Below, piece after piece: positions 26,249 through 35,505 of a stretch of DNA of 64,000 bases. Every line of letters begins with the position of its first letter. Position 1 is the first letter of the stretch. The notes beneath the pieces were generated by a model, which did no database searches, was not told the DNA's origin, and worked only from the letters and a program-made list of their open reading frames with translations. Where the stretch lies: NCBI RefSeq assembly GCF_009827055.1, contig NZ_WUMK01000010.1, positions 1 through 64,000 on the forward strand. The letters run 5' to 3'. The DNA is from Shinella kummerowiae (GTDB lineage Bacteria; Pseudomonadota; Alphaproteobacteria; Rhizobiales; Rhizobiaceae). A program made the translations under genes and the position numbers.

Positions 26249-26365
26249 ATTCTGGGCGGCAGATTTTGCTCCGCCTCTGGATGAGCGGCGCATAGGCCCC
26301 TACCGTCTGGGTGACGCGCTTGCTGAGTCGCATCGGCAAAGCCGCCAGCCAGACAGGAGCCAGGC

Positions 26366-26740
26366 ATGCTTATCGGAATTACAGTTCTTCTCGTCTTTCA
26401 GTTGATCGGCGAGGTTACGGCCTATTTTCTGAACGGGTTCGTGCCAGGCCCCGTCATCGGCATGGCAATGGCCGCCGTGGCGCTCACCCTCACCGGTGGT
26501 GTCAAAATCCTGCGCCCGGCCCATCAGCAGACCATCGACACATCCAAGGTGGTGCTTGCCAATCTTGGCATCCTCTTCGTGCCGGCCGGGGTCGGCATCA
26601 TCCAGCATCTCGATCTCATCCGCGACAGCGGCCTTGAACTCCTCGCCATTGTCGTCCTGTCCACGGTCATAACGCTCACCGTCACGGTCTGGGTGTTCAT
26701 CCTGGTAAAGCGGCTTTCGGGAGGCTACGCCAATGACTGA
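26366..26740 (+). CDS. CidA/LrgA family membrane protein
   Basis: A 124-residue protein with four hydrophobic helices (for example LIGITVLLVFQLIGEVTAYF) and the conserved PGPVIGM region, typical of CidA/LrgA. These are described as holin-like proteins and, more recently, as partners of LrgB in export of small carboxylates. It overlaps lrgB by 8 bases. No regulator lies alongside. Confidence 0.88.
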   Translation: MLIGITVLLVFQLIGEVTAYFLNGFVPGPVIGMAMAAVALTLTGGVKILRPAHQQTIDTSKVVLANLGILFVPAGVGIIQHLDLIRDSGLELLAIVVLSTVITLTVTVWVFILVKRLSGGYAND

Positions 26741-27431
26741 AGGGCTCTGGGTCTATCTTGCGACGTCGCCCCTGCTCTGGCTCGTCACAACGCTCGTCGT
26801 CTGGCTGGCCGCCACCGCCATCGCCGGCCTCAGCCCCGGCAATGCGCTGCTCAACCCGATCATGCTGTCGATTGCCGTCATCGCCGCCATTCTCTGTATC
26901 GCGGGGATCGACTACGACGCCTATTTCAAGGGCGCCCAGTTCATCCACTTCCTGCTCGGGCCGGCCACCGTGGCGCTCGGCATTCCGCTCTACGAGAAGC
27001 TTTCGCTCGTGAAGAGCAACCTCGTTCCCATGTTGTGCGCCCTCGTCGTCGGTAGCCTCACGGCGGTAGGGTCGACGGTGTTCTTCGCCCACCTGTTCGG
27101 CTTCGCACCCGACGTCGTCGCCTCGCTCGCGCCGAAATCCACGACGGCAGCCGTCGCCATGGCCGTCTCCTCCGGCCTGAACGGCGATCCGGCGCTGACC
27201 GCCGCCGTGGTCGTCCTCACCGGCATTTGCGGTGCGATCGTCGTCACGCCGATGATGAACGCCATGCGCATCAAGGATTTCAGCGCCCGCGGATTTGCAG
27301 TGGGTCTCGCCTCGCACGGTATCGGCACGGCACGCGCCTATTCGGTCGATCCTGTCGCCGGGTTGTTCTCGGGGATCGCGATGGGGTTCAATGCCGTTCT
27401 GACATCTCTCATCGTCCACGTCTTCCTGTGA
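26733..27431 (+). CDS. lrgB: LrgB family protein
   Basis: A 232-residue membrane protein with six to eight helices; the family motif SLAPKSTTAAVAMAVSSGLN lies near residue 135 and MRIKDFSARGFAVGLASHGI near 190. LrgB works with the CidA/LrgA protein encoded just before it; start and stop overlap. In other bacteria the pair affects autolysis or glycolate/pyruvate export. The role here is not fixed by context. Confidence 0.9.
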   Translation: MTEGLWVYLATSPLLWLVTTLVVWLAATAIAGLSPGNALLNPIMLSIAVIAAILCIAGIDYDAYFKGAQFIHFLLGPATVALGIPLYEKLSLVKSNLVPMLCALVVGSLTAVGSTVFFAHLFGFAPDVVASLAPKSTTAAVAMAVSSGLNGDPALTAAVVVLTGICGAIVVTPMMNAMRIKDFSARGFAVGLASHGIGTARAYSVDPVAGLFSGIAMGFNAVLTSLIVHVFL

Positions 27432-27537
27432 CTGCCGACGACGGAAGAGGCCGCGATGGCGGATTTTTCTTTGCGCATGTCGGCAAGCGCGTCCTTCGTT
27501 CGTCCTCGGTGACGACAGACAGGGAGGATCCCACCGA

Positions 27538-28176
27538 ATGAAACTGTATTTCAGCCGCAACCCCAATCCACGCCTGGCCGTCGCCGTCGCGCGGTTTCTC
27601 CAGGCAGAAGTCGATTTCGAATTTGCAGCGCCCCGCGCGGCGGGCCAGGCGGCGCGCTATCTGCCGCTTAACCCGAACCTGCTGTTGCCGATACTGGAGC
27701 TTCCCGGCCGATCGCTTTGGGAAAGCGACGCGATCGCCTGCTGGTTTTCCCGCAAGGCCGGGTCCAATTTCTGGCGGACGGACGATGACGAACCGGACAT
27801 GATCCGCTGGATCAGCTGGGCCAAGGACAACTTCGTCAAGGCGTGCGACATGGTGCATTGGGAGCGCGGCACCAAGCAGCGATACGGTGTCGGCCCCTGC
27901 GACGAACAACTGGTCGAGGAGGGCCTGCGGGAATTCCACAAGGCGGCCGCCATCCTCGAGAACGAGCTGTCAGATCGTCTCTGGCTGGTCGGAAATGCCG
28001 TCTCCTTTGCCGATTTTCGCATGGCAACGTTTTTGCCGTACAATGATGCCGCGCGGTTGCCGATCGGTGCGTATCCCGCGATACAGCGCTGGTCCGAGCA
28101 GCTTGAAAAGCTCGACGCTTGGCGCGAGCCGTTCAAGGGCCTCGCCGCACCCGAGATGCCGCCGCTTCCCGGCTGA
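27538..28176 (+). CDS. Glutathione S-transferase family protein
   Basis: A 212-residue GST with a thioredoxin-like N-terminal half (KLYFSRNPNPRLAVAVARFL, and the glutathione-contacting region LPGRSLWESDAIACW) and an all-helical C-terminal half. An AGGGAGG-like ribosome site precedes the ATG. The substrate is unknown. It is convergent with napC, separated by 38 bases with no clear terminator. Confidence 0.85.
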   Translation: MKLYFSRNPNPRLAVAVARFLQAEVDFEFAAPRAAGQAARYLPLNPNLLLPILELPGRSLWESDAIACWFSRKAGSNFWRTDDDEPDMIRWISWAKDNFVKACDMVHWERGTKQRYGVGPCDEQLVEEGLREFHKAAAILENELSDRLWLVGNAVSFADFRMATFLPYNDAARLPIGAYPAIQRWSEQLEKLDAWREPFKGLAAPEMPPLPG

Positions 28177-28214
28177 TACGATCAGGTCAAGACCGGTGAC
28201 GGAGGGCCTGCGTC

Positions 28215-28922
28215 TCAGAACCCCATCGTGCCATGAGCGCTGGCAACGGCCTCGCGAAGGGCGCCGATCGCATCGTTCGACGCGGCGGGCAATTCCTTGC
28301 CTTCCAGCTCGCTGGGCATTTTCCAGCCGGGCTCGATGCCTTCCATGTTCGGCAATTCGTGGGCGATGCCCTTGTGACAGTCGATGCAAGTTGCCTTGCC
28401 GGGCAGGAGATATTTCGAATGAATGTCGGCGGCGCGCTGGGTCTGTTTGGTGAAATCCATCGCGACGGAGGAATGACAATTGCGGCATTCCAGGCTGTCA
28501 TTCGCCTTCAGCCGCGACCATTCATGCTTTGCCAGCTCCAGCCGGTGGTTCAGGAACTTTTCGCGCGTGTTGATCGTGCCGAAGATCTTGCCCCAGACTT
28601 CTTTCGACGCCTGCATCTTGCGGGCGATCTTGTCGGTCCATTCGTGCGGCACATGGCAATCCGGGCAGGACGCGCGCACGCCGGAACGGTTGGTGAAGTG
28701 CACCGTTCTCGTCAGCTCCTGGTAGACGTTGTCCTTCATCTCGTGGCACGAGATGCAGAATTTCTCGGTGTTGGTCAGCTCCAGCGCCGTGTTGAACGCA
28801 CCCCAGAACATGACGCCGCCAACGAAGCCGCCGAGCGTCAGGAAGGCGAGGCTGAGCGTCGCTGCCGGCGTGGTCAGCAGAACCCAGACCCAGGCCGCGA
28901 ATGCCTTGATGCGCGCCGTCAT
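28215..28922 (-). CDS. napC: NapC tetraheme cytochrome c (quinol dehydrogenase)
   Basis: A 235-residue membrane-anchored cytochrome that passes electrons from the quinol pool to NapAB. One N-terminal helix (residues about 10-38) is followed by four CxxCH heme sites: CISCH, CPDCH, CRNCH and CIDCH. The ATG at 28922 overlaps the last base region of napB. It is the last gene of napEFDABC; there is no napG/H, so NapC is the electron entry. Confidence 0.95.
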   Translation of the reverse strand: MTARIKAFAAWVWVLLTTPAATLSLAFLTLGGFVGGVMFWGAFNTALELTNTEKFCISCHEMKDNVYQELTRTVHFTNRSGVRASCPDCHVPHEWTDKIARKMQASKEVWGKIFGTINTREKFLNHRLELAKHEWSRLKANDSLECRNCHSSVAMDFTKQTQRAADIHSKYLLPGKATCIDCHKGIAHELPNMEGIEPGWKMPSELEGKELPAASNDAIGALREAVASAHGTMGF

Positions 28923-29413
28923 CACTCGCTTCCCGCCCCGGTGACGCCGAGTTCGCTCATGTCCTTGAACGTATTGCCGACGAGCGGCTTCTTGTCGGCC
29001 TGCGGCACATGGCAGGCGGTGCAGAAATAGCGGCGCGGCGAGACGTCGGCGAGCATCTGGCCCTCGCGATCCATGTAGTGGGTGACGCTGATCATCGGCG
29101 CGCCGGCGTCCGGGGAGAACTCGCGCTTGTGGCAGGAGAGACAGCGATTGGCGTTGACCGAAAGCTGGTAGCCGTCGATCGAATGCGGAATGATCGGCGG
29201 CTGCTCGGGATAGGCACGCATGCGCCTGATATCGTCGATGATCCACTTCGGCAGAGGATCGGCCGGCAAGGTCTGCATCGCGTCACCTTGCGGGCCGGAT
29301 AGCTGCGGCACCATCTGTGCCATGGCGCTCGTGGCGATGACGGCTGCGCTGAGTGCAGCCAGGACCCATCCTTTGCCGAGGGTCAGACGGCCCGTTCGAT
29401 CTTGACTGCGCAT
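28922..29413 (-). CDS. napB: NapB diheme cytochrome c
   Basis: A 163-residue periplasmic small subunit with a signal peptide ([20 protein letters not shown], cut near AMAQM) and two CxxCH heme sites, CLSCH and CTACH. It accepts electrons from NapC and feeds NapA. The chosen ATG at 29413 lies inside the end of napA (31-base overlap), as is common in these operons. Confidence 0.95.
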   Translation of the reverse strand: MRSQDRTGRLTLGKGWVLAALSAAVIATSAMAQMVPQLSGPQGDAMQTLPADPLPKWIIDDIRRMRAYPEQPPIIPHSIDGYQLSVNANRCLSCHKREFSPDAGAPMISVTHYMDREGQMLADVSPRRYFCTACHVPQADKKPLVGNTFKDMSELGVTGAGSE

Positions 29414-31887
29414 TTTTTGAAATCCGTCTGTTTCGAGATGGGATCGGTGGCGTCGAGCGTGACCTTGTTGATGAGCTGGCTGGCATCGAACCACGGCACG
29501 AAGATCACGCCCGGCGGCACGCGGTTGCGGCCGCGCGTCTCGACACGCGAGCGGATTTCGCCACGTCGCGAGATGATGCGGATTTCTGCCCCCTGGTTGA
29601 GGCCGCGCTTGCGGGCGTCGTCGGCATTCATGAAGCAGAGGGCGCCGGGGAATGCCTTGAAGAGTTCGGGAACGCGCATGGTCATCGAGCCGGAATGCCA
29701 GTGCTCCAGCACCCGGCCGGTGACCAGCCAGGTGTCGAACTCGGCGTCCGGTGATTCCGCCGGTGGCTCATAGGGCACGGCGATGATCGCCGCCTTGCCA
29801 TCCGCGTTGCCGTAGAATTTCACCCCTTCGCCCGGTTTCACATAGGGGTCGTAGCCCTCGCGGTAGCGCCAGAGCGTTTCCTTGCCGTCAACGACGGGCC
29901 AGCGCAGGCCGCGCACTTCATGATAGGTATCGTAGGGCGCCAGATCATGGCCATGGCCGCGGCCAAAGGCGGCATATTCTTCGAACAGCCCCTTCTGCAG
30001 GTAGAAGCCGAAATGCTGCGCCTCGTTGTTGGCGTGCTCGGGCTTGACCTCGCTGATCGGGAACTTTGCCACGTCGCTTTCGGCAAACAGCACCTGGTAG
30101 AGCGTCTTGCCCCTGTAATCGGGATTGGCGGCGAGGATGTCTGCCGGCCAAACCTCGTCCGTGGTGAAGCGTTTGGAAAACTCCACCATCTGCCAGAGAT
30201 CGGAGCGCGCCTCGCCCGGCGCCTGCACGAGCTGGTGCCAGACATGGGTGCGTCGCTCGGCATTGCCATAAGCCCCCTCCTTCTCCACCCACATGGCGGC
30301 GGGCAGGATGAGGTCCGCACCCATCGCCGTGATCGTCGGATAGGGGTCCGAGACGACGATGAAGTTTTCCGGGTTACGATAACCCTGATAGGTCTCGTTC
30401 GACGTGTTCGGCGCAGCCTGCACGTTGTTGTTGACCTGCACCCAGTAGAAATTGAGCTTGCCGTCCTTCAGCATGCGATCTTGCTCGACCGCGTGGTAAC
30501 CGGGCTTTTCCGGGATGATACCATGCGGGATACGCCAGATTTCCTCGGCGTGTTTGCGGTGTTCGGGATTGGTCACCGTCATGTCGGCCGGCAGGCGATG
30601 GGCGAAGGTGCCGACCTCACGCGCCGTGCCACACGCGGACGGTTGGCCGGTCAGGGAAAACGGGCTGTTGCCGGGCTCGGAAATTTTTCCGGTCAACAGA
30701 TGCAGGTTGTAGACCATCTGGTTTGCCCAGACGCCGCGCACATGCTGGTTGAAGCCCATGGTCCAGAGCGACATGACCTTGCGGTTCGGATCGGCGTAAA
30801 GTTCCGCAAGCTGCTTGAGGAAGCCGGCCTCGACACCGGTCATCTCCACGGCCTTTTCCAGTGTGTATTCGGAAACGAAGGCCTTGAACGCCTCGAAGTC
30901 GATCGCCTCGGTCTTGCCGGGATCGGCAGAATTGGCCGCATTGACCTCGACCGGATTGTCGGGCCGCAGGCCATAGCCGATATCCGTGACGCCGCGCACG
31001 AACTTCGTGTGGTTGCGCACGAAATCCTCGTTCACCCGGCCGGTCTGGATGATGTGGTTGGCGATGTAGTTCAAGATCACCAGGTCCGTGCCCGGCTTGA
31101 AGACCATCGGGATATCGGCAAGGTCCATGCTGCGGTGGGTGAAGGTGGAGAGCACCGCAACCCGCACATGTTCGTTGCCAAGCCGCCGGTCGGCGATGCG
31201 CGTCCAGAGGATCGGGTGCATCTCCGCCATGTTCGAACCCCACAGCACGAAGGCGTCGGCATGTTCGAAGTCGTCGTAGCAGCCCATCGGCTCGTCCATG
31301 CCGAAGGTGCGCATGAAGGCATAGGCGGCGGATGCCATGCAGTGGCGGGCGTTCGGATCGAGATTGTTTGAGCGAAAGCCAGCGCGCATCAGCTTGGTCG
31401 CGGCATAACCCTCGAAGATCGTCCACTGACCGGAGCCGAACATGCCGACGGCGGTCGGGCCCTTTTCCTTCAGCACCTTCTTGGCCTGTTCGGCCATCAC
31501 ATCGAAGGCCTCTTCCCAGGTCACGGGTTCGAACTCGCCATCCTTGGCATAGGCGCCGTTTCGCTTGCGCAGCAGCGGCGTCGTCAGGCGGTCCGCGCCA
31601 TACATGATCTTCGACAGGAAATAACCCTTGATGCAGTTGAGGCCGCGATTGACCTCCGCCTGCATGTCGCCATGCGTCGCGACGACCTTGCCTTCCTTGA
31701 CGCCCACCATCACGCCGCAGCCGGTGCCGCAGAAGCGGCACGGCGCCTTGTCCCATTTGATTTCCAGCGCACTCACCCCGCCCGGCACCGGCTGGGCGGC
31801 CACGGGAAGTGCTATACCGGCCGCCGCCGCGGCAACGCCCGCCGCCTGGGCCTTCAGGATGTCACGCCGCGTCAGTTCGCTGCCCAT
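29383..31887 (-). CDS. napA: NapA periplasmic nitrate reductase catalytic subunit
   Basis: An 834-residue molybdopterin enzyme exported folded by the Tat system ([11 protein letters not shown] signal, cut near VAAQP). The [4Fe-4S] ligands are C50, C53, C57 (CRFCGTGCG) and C85 (GLNCIKGY), and the molybdenum-ligand cysteine lies in NARHCMASA. It reduces nitrate to nitrite in the periplasm, for redox balance, aerobic denitrification or as the first step of denitrification; no downstream denitrification genes lie in this window. It overlaps napD at its start and napB at its end. Confidence 0.96.
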   Translation of the reverse strand: MGSELTRRDILKAQAAGVAAAAAGIALPVAAQPVPGGVSALEIKWDKAPCRFCGTGCGVMVGVKEGKVVATHGDMQAEVNRGLNCIKGYFLSKIMYGADRLTTPLLRKRNGAYAKDGEFEPVTWEEAFDVMAEQAKKVLKEKGPTAVGMFGSGQWTIFEGYAATKLMRAGFRSNNLDPNARHCMASAAYAFMRTFGMDEPMGCYDDFEHADAFVLWGSNMAEMHPILWTRIADRRLGNEHVRVAVLSTFTHRSMDLADIPMVFKPGTDLVILNYIANHIIQTGRVNEDFVRNHTKFVRGVTDIGYGLRPDNPVEVNAANSADPGKTEAIDFEAFKAFVSEYTLEKAVEMTGVEAGFLKQLAELYADPNRKVMSLWTMGFNQHVRGVWANQMVYNLHLLTGKISEPGNSPFSLTGQPSACGTAREVGTFAHRLPADMTVTNPEHRKHAEEIWRIPHGIIPEKPGYHAVEQDRMLKDGKLNFYWVQVNNNVQAAPNTSNETYQGYRNPENFIVVSDPYPTITAMGADLILPAAMWVEKEGAYGNAERRTHVWHQLVQAPGEARSDLWQMVEFSKRFTTDEVWPADILAANPDYRGKTLYQVLFAESDVAKFPISEVKPEHANNEAQHFGFYLQKGLFEEYAAFGRGHGHDLAPYDTYHEVRGLRWPVVDGKETLWRYREGYDPYVKPGEGVKFYGNADGKAAIIAVPYEPPAESPDAEFDTWLVTGRVLEHWHSGSMTMRVPELFKAFPGALCFMNADDARKRGLNQGAEIRIISRRGEIRSRVETRGRNRVPPGVIFVPWFDASQLINKVTLDATDPISKQTDFKKCAVKIERAV

Positions 31888-32146
31888 TCACCTCTTCCTC
31901 TTCCATTTCGACATGCTCGAAAACCATGTTTGCGGCGATCACGCCGTCAAGAAGGGAGATGCGCATCAGCGTATCTCCGAGCACACCGGTCGACGGCCCC
32001 TCGATGACGACGACGATCTTGCCCTTTTCGGCACCGTGCATCTCGACATTGTCGAAACCGGCAAGCGCGGCGCGCACATCGTCGAGACAGCCGGGTTTGG
32101 CAAGGATGACCGCGCTGGAAATGTGATGGCGCCGCATCTCAGGCAT
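31862..32146 (-). CDS. napD: NapD Tat-signal-binding chaperone
   Basis: A 94-residue cytoplasmic protein that binds the NapA Tat signal and helps its maturation. The opening [20 protein letters not shown] and the later [12 protein letters not shown] are the ferredoxin-like strands of the family. It overlaps napF by 8 bases and napA by 26. Confidence 0.93.
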   Translation of the reverse strand: MPEMRRHHISSAVILAKPGCLDDVRAALAGFDNVEMHGAEKGKIVVVIEGPSTGVLGDTLMRISLLDGVIAANMVFEHVEMEEEEVNGQRTDAA

Positions 32147-32642
32147 GGGCGGCCTCCGTGCTCAACGGCGCGGTGGTCACCGCGCCGACGGGACAGACGG
32201 AAATGCAGGCGCCGCAGCCGGTGCAGGCTTCGGCCAGCAACGCCGGCACGAAGGGCCCGCCGCGCACCGGATGGAAGCGGATGGCCGCAGTGGGACAGGC
32301 GTCCCGGCAGGCCTGGCAATCGACGCGCTGGAACGGCAGGCAAGACGCCGAGATGGTGACGATGTGGTCGAAGCGACCGGCCGCCCCGGCGAAAACCGGC
32401 TCGGGACAGTTTGCTGCACAGGCGCCGCAGAATGTGCATTCGCCCGCCGTGAAGTCGAGCGTCGGCAGTCCATCCGCGAGGCTGATTATCTTTGCAGGAC
32501 AGTGCGCGACGCAGGCGCCGCAACCGGTGCAGGCCGATAGGCCCGCATCTTCGATCCCCGGCGGGCGGATGTGGCGGATGCTGTCTTCCCGCCTGCCGCC
32601 CCTCAGGAAATCGCGTCTCGACAATGCCCCCTGCCGCTCCAT
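32139..32642 (-). CDS. napF: NapF iron-sulfur protein
   Basis: A 167-residue ferredoxin-type protein with cysteine clusters for several [4Fe-4S] centres: CTGCGACVAHCP, CTFCGACAANCP, a CQACRDACP group, and CTGCGACISVCP. The start at 32642 gives MERQGALSRRDFLRGG, which resembles a Tat motif but lacks a hydrophobic stretch, as in cytoplasmic NapF. NapF is thought to assist cofactor loading of NapA in the cytoplasm. Confidence 0.93.
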   Translation of the reverse strand: MERQGALSRRDFLRGGRREDSIRHIRPPGIEDAGLSACTGCGACVAHCPAKIISLADGLPTLDFTAGECTFCGACAANCPEPVFAGAAGRFDHIVTISASCLPFQRVDCQACRDACPTAAIRFHPVRGGPFVPALLAEACTGCGACISVCPVGAVTTAPLSTEAAHA

Positions 32643-32652
32643 GGCCGCGCCC

Positions 32653-32844
32653 TCAATGGACTGGCGGGCCGGGTGGCCCATAGATGATCTGCAACATCCA
32701 GACGAGAAAGCCATAACCGCCGACGACACCGACGGCGACAATCGGCCAGATACCGAATGCCAGAACAAGGAAGGTGATCAACTCGCGTCGCCGGCTGGAT
32801 TTCGGGGCTTGCGATGGTGGATGTTCTGTCAAGGCTTCGGACAA
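32653..32844 (-). CDS. napE: NapE small membrane protein
   Basis: A 63-residue protein with one or two helices (ELITFLVLAFGIWPIVAVGV, then GGYGFLVWMLQII) and a proline-rich end, matching NapE. Its role is unknown. It is the first gene of napEFDABC and lies 10 bases before napF. Confidence 0.9.
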   Translation of the reverse strand: MSEALTEHPPSQAPKSSRRRELITFLVLAFGIWPIVAVGVVGGYGFLVWMLQIIYGPPGPPVH

Positions 32845-32904
32845 GGCTTGCTTCCTCCGACGACTAGATCACAAGCCGGATAGTAGCATTGCCACAACAG
32901 AAAG

Positions 32905-32957
32905 AAAGTATAATATAATATACTTTTATACTCATGATTTAACCTGCGAAATATCAA
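32905..32957 (-). promoter_or_regulatory. Likely nap promoter: AT-rich inverted repeat with a weak FNR/FixK-like site
   Basis: The 258-base gap before napE is far more AT-rich than the rest of the window. AAAGTATA-ATATAA-TATACTTT (32905-32926) is an 8-bp inverted repeat that contains good -10 hexamers on the minus strand. About 31 bases further upstream, CTGCG-AAAT-ATCAA (32944-32957) matches seven of ten bases of the FNR/FixK box. The spacing fits a class II oxygen-regulated promoter. The FNR reading is tentative; nothing else gene-like is seen in the gap. Confidence 0.45.
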
Positions 32958-33102
32958 TTCGCGTTATATCTGAAAAAATATAGCGACTTTAGGAACTCTA
33001 TTATAAATATTTACTAAAACTGCGAAGAAGAGCAGTACAGGAAAAACATATTTTAGAATTTTCGCATCTTACGCCCCGCGGTAATTCGCCGATGCGACGG
33101 CT

Positions 33103-33918
33103 CTAGAACGTCGGCGGGGTATTGATCCAGATCAGCACCGTCTCGCCATCGTGGCGGTTGCGCCAGGCGTGGCGGCGGCAGCTCTCGAAGTACAGACTGT
33201 CGCCGGGGCCGAGATCGTGAAATTCGTGGCCATCCAACACCATTTCGATATGGCCGGAGAGCACGTGCACGAATTCCTCGCCCTCGTGCTTGTAGGCCCC
33301 GTCGGAGGAGGCGCCGGGGGCGAGCACGAAGCGATGGCAATCCATCATGTTTCGCCCGTCCGCCAGGACCTGCACGGTGACGCCCGGTGAGGTTTCCGGC
33401 CAGAACTTCCACTCCCCGGCCCTGACGACCGACCGGTTGTCATTCTCTTCCTCGCCCGAAAGTTTCGAGACGGTCGTCTCGTAATAGGCCGCAAGGTCGT
33501 GCAGCACGCGGAAGGTCACGCCCTGCGAGGTGCGTTCGAAGGTGGAGAGCACCGATGTCGCGATGCCGATATCGCCGGCGACCTGTTCGAGGGTCTTGCC
33601 CGTCGCATGGCGCAGGCTGCGCAGCTTTCGGCCAACGCCCTGCGGCGCTTCGCCGTCGGCGGAATGCGCGTCAGCGCTGGGCTCTTCGGCCTCCAGCGCC
33701 TCGCGGATGGCGGCCGGATTGAGGCCGCGCTCCGTCCTGAACCAGGCGATGCGCTTCAGTCGCGCGACGTCGTCGGCGCTGTATTGACGGTGACCGGTCT
33801 CCGAGCGCCCCGGGACGACGAGGCCCTGCGTTTCCCAAAGCCTGAGTGTCGACGCCGAAACGCCGGCGAGCCGTGCGGCCTCCGCCACCTTGTAGTGCAC
33901 CGGCTCCTCGGAACCCAT
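33103..33918 (-). CDS. MerR-XRE-cupin three-domain transcriptional regulator
   Basis: A 271-residue regulator with three recognisable parts. Residues about 8-75 are a MerR winged helix (YKVAEAARLAGVSASTLRLW, GHRQYSADDVARLKRI). Residues about 95-150 are an XRE/lambda-type helix-turn-helix (LRSLRHATGKTLEQVAGDIG). The end is a cupin barrel (HEGEEFVHVLSGHIEMVLDG, with GDSLYFESCRRHAW) that may sense a small ligand. XRE-cupin regulators often control amino-acid, polyamine or GABA-type catabolism. It is divergent from gabT, with repeated palindromic sites between them, so control of gabTD and itself is the natural inference. Confidence 0.88.
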   Translation of the reverse strand: MGSEEPVHYKVAEAARLAGVSASTLRLWETQGLVVPGRSETGHRQYSADDVARLKRIAWFRTERGLNPAAIREALEAEEPSADAHSADGEAPQGVGRKLRSLRHATGKTLEQVAGDIGIATSVLSTFERTSQGVTFRVLHDLAAYYETTVSKLSGEEENDNRSVVRAGEWKFWPETSPGVTVQVLADGRNMMDCHRFVLAPGASSDGAYKHEGEEFVHVLSGHIEMVLDGHEFHDLGPGDSLYFESCRRHAWRNRHDGETVLIWINTPPTF

Positions 33919-34044
33919 CGCGCCAAATCCCTGATTCTGTAGTAGTGTCTTTTATAGCATTCCCGACAGACTACGCTCGATTTCGACGGCGGGTTTGCCA
34001 CCGCTAAATCTGTCGTATTGCCGGCTTAAAATGTCGATTGCATT

Positions 34045-34096
34045 CTTGCAGAAAAAATGTAGGAATTCCACAAGAAGCTTGCAGAAAAAATGCAAG
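34045..34096. promoter_or_regulatory. Repeated operator between the MerR-XRE-cupin regulator and gabT
   Basis: The 15-mer CTTGCAGAAAAAATG occurs exactly twice, at 34045-34059 and 34078-34092, 33 bases (about three helical turns) apart. The second copy extends to the perfect inverted repeat CTTGCA-N7-TGCAAG (34078-34096); the first has an imperfect right arm. The sites end 36 bases before the gabT ATG. They are probably bound by the divergent regulator. Confidence 0.75.
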
Positions 34097-34131
34097 TTAT
34101 TGAACGAAGCCTCCAGATTCAGGATAGCGCC

Positions 34132-35409
34132 ATGACCGCCACGCCCCTTACAGACCGCAAGAACGCCGCCATTTCGCGTGGCGTCGGCATGACCACGCAG
34201 ATCTACGCCGACCGTGCAGAGAATGCGGAAATCTGGGATAAGGAAGGCAATCGCTACATCGATTTCGCCGCCGGCATCGCCGTGGTCAACACCGGCCACC
34301 GTCATCCGCGCGTCATCGAAGCCGTCAAGAAGCAGCTCGATCGCTTCACGCACACCTGCCACCAGGTCGTGCCCTATGAGAACTATGTCGAGCTTGCCGA
34401 GCGCCTGAACGCCATCACCCCCGGCAACTTCGCCAAGAAGACGATCTTTGTCACCACCGGTGCCGAAGCCGTCGAAAACGCCGTGAAGATCGCCCGCGCC
34501 GCCACCGGCCGCCAGGCTGTCATCGCCTTTTCCGGCGGCTTCCACGGCCGTACCTTCATGGGCATGGCGCTGACCGGCAAGGTCGTTCCCTACAAAGTCG
34601 GTTTCGGCGCCATGCCGGGTGATGTCTTCCATGTGCCTTTCCCGGTCGAGACCCAGGGCACGACCGTCGAGCAGTCGATCAATGTGCTGAAGAAGCTCTT
34701 CGCCGCCGATGTCGACCCGAACCGCGTCGCCGCGATCATCATCGAGCCGGTACAGGGCGAAGGTGGATTCCTGCCCGTCCCGCTCAGCTTGATGAAGGCA
34801 CTGCGCGAGATCTGCGACCAGCACGGCATTCTGCTGATCGCCGACGAAGTGCAGACCGGCTTTGCCCGTACCGGCAAGCTGTTCGCCATGGAGCACTACG
34901 GTATTGCGGCTGACCTGATGACCATGGCCAAGGGCCTTGGCGGCGGCTTCCCGATCGCAGCCGTCACCGGTCGCGCCGAAATCATGGACGCCCCCGGCCC
35001 CGGCGGCCTCGGCGGTACCTATGCCGGCAGCCCGATCGGCGTTGCGGCGGCTCATGCCGTTCTCGACGTCATCAAGGATGAAGACCTCTGCAACCGCGCG
35101 GAAAATCTTGGCGCCCGCCTCAAACAGCGCCTTGCTTCGCTGCAGGACAAGATTCCGGAGATCATCGACATCCGTGGTCCGGGCTTCATGAACGCCGTCG
35201 AGTTCAATGACGTTTCGACGAAGCTGCCGAGCGCCGACTTCGCCAACAAGGTGCGCCTGAAAGCCCTTGAAAAGGGCCTGATCCTGCTCACCTGCGGCGT
35301 GCACGGCAACGTCATCCGCTTCCTCGCGCCGATCACCATCCAGGACGAGGTTTTTGCCGAGGCGCTCGACATCCTCGAAGCCGCGATGCTCGAAGCGCGC
35401 GCCGCCTGA
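34132..35409 (+). CDS. gabT: 4-aminobutyrate aminotransferase
   Basis: A 425-residue class III PLP aminotransferase that moves the amino group of GABA to 2-oxoglutarate, giving succinic semialdehyde. The PLP lysine is K267 in MAKGLGGGFP, the pyridine-contacting aspartate D238 in LIADEVQTGFARTG, and the phosphate-binding turn is TTGAEAVENA. The ATG at 34132 follows a GGA ribosome site; an in-frame ATG at 34090 lies inside the operator repeat and is unlikely. gabD follows after 96 bases. Confidence 0.93.
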   Translation: MTATPLTDRKNAAISRGVGMTTQIYADRAENAEIWDKEGNRYIDFAAGIAVVNTGHRHPRVIEAVKKQLDRFTHTCHQVVPYENYVELAERLNAITPGNFAKKTIFVTTGAEAVENAVKIARAATGRQAVIAFSGGFHGRTFMGMALTGKVVPYKVGFGAMPGDVFHVPFPVETQGTTVEQSINVLKKLFAADVDPNRVAAIIIEPVQGEGGFLPVPLSLMKALREICDQHGILLIADEVQTGFARTGKLFAMEHYGIAADLMTMAKGLGGGFPIAAVTGRAEIMDAPGPGGLGGTYAGSPIGVAAAHAVLDVIKDEDLCNRAENLGARLKQRLASLQDKIPEIIDIRGPGFMNAVEFNDVSTKLPSADFANKVRLKALEKGLILLTCGVHGNVIRFLAPITIQDEVFAEALDILEAAMLEARAA

Positions 35410-35449
35410 TCGGCGTCGCCCAAGACTGAACCACATCCTCCCAAGGCAA

Positions 35450-35473
35450 CACCCGGGGCATTCGCTCCGGGTG
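35450..35473 (+). other. Hairpin between gabT and gabD
   Basis: CACCCGG and CCGGGTG form a 7-bp stem around a 10-base loop, followed after a few bases by a C/T-rich stretch. It may be a weak attenuator or an mRNA processing/stability element between the two GABA genes; it lacks the immediate U tract of a strong terminator. Confidence 0.4.
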
Positions 35474-35505
35474 AACGCCCTTTCTTTTCCGCAAGGAGCG
35501 AAATC

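Noticed and set aside
29920-31371. A 483-codon plus-strand frame opposite napA
   Set aside because: napA is fully supported by its cofactor motifs; the antisense frame has none.
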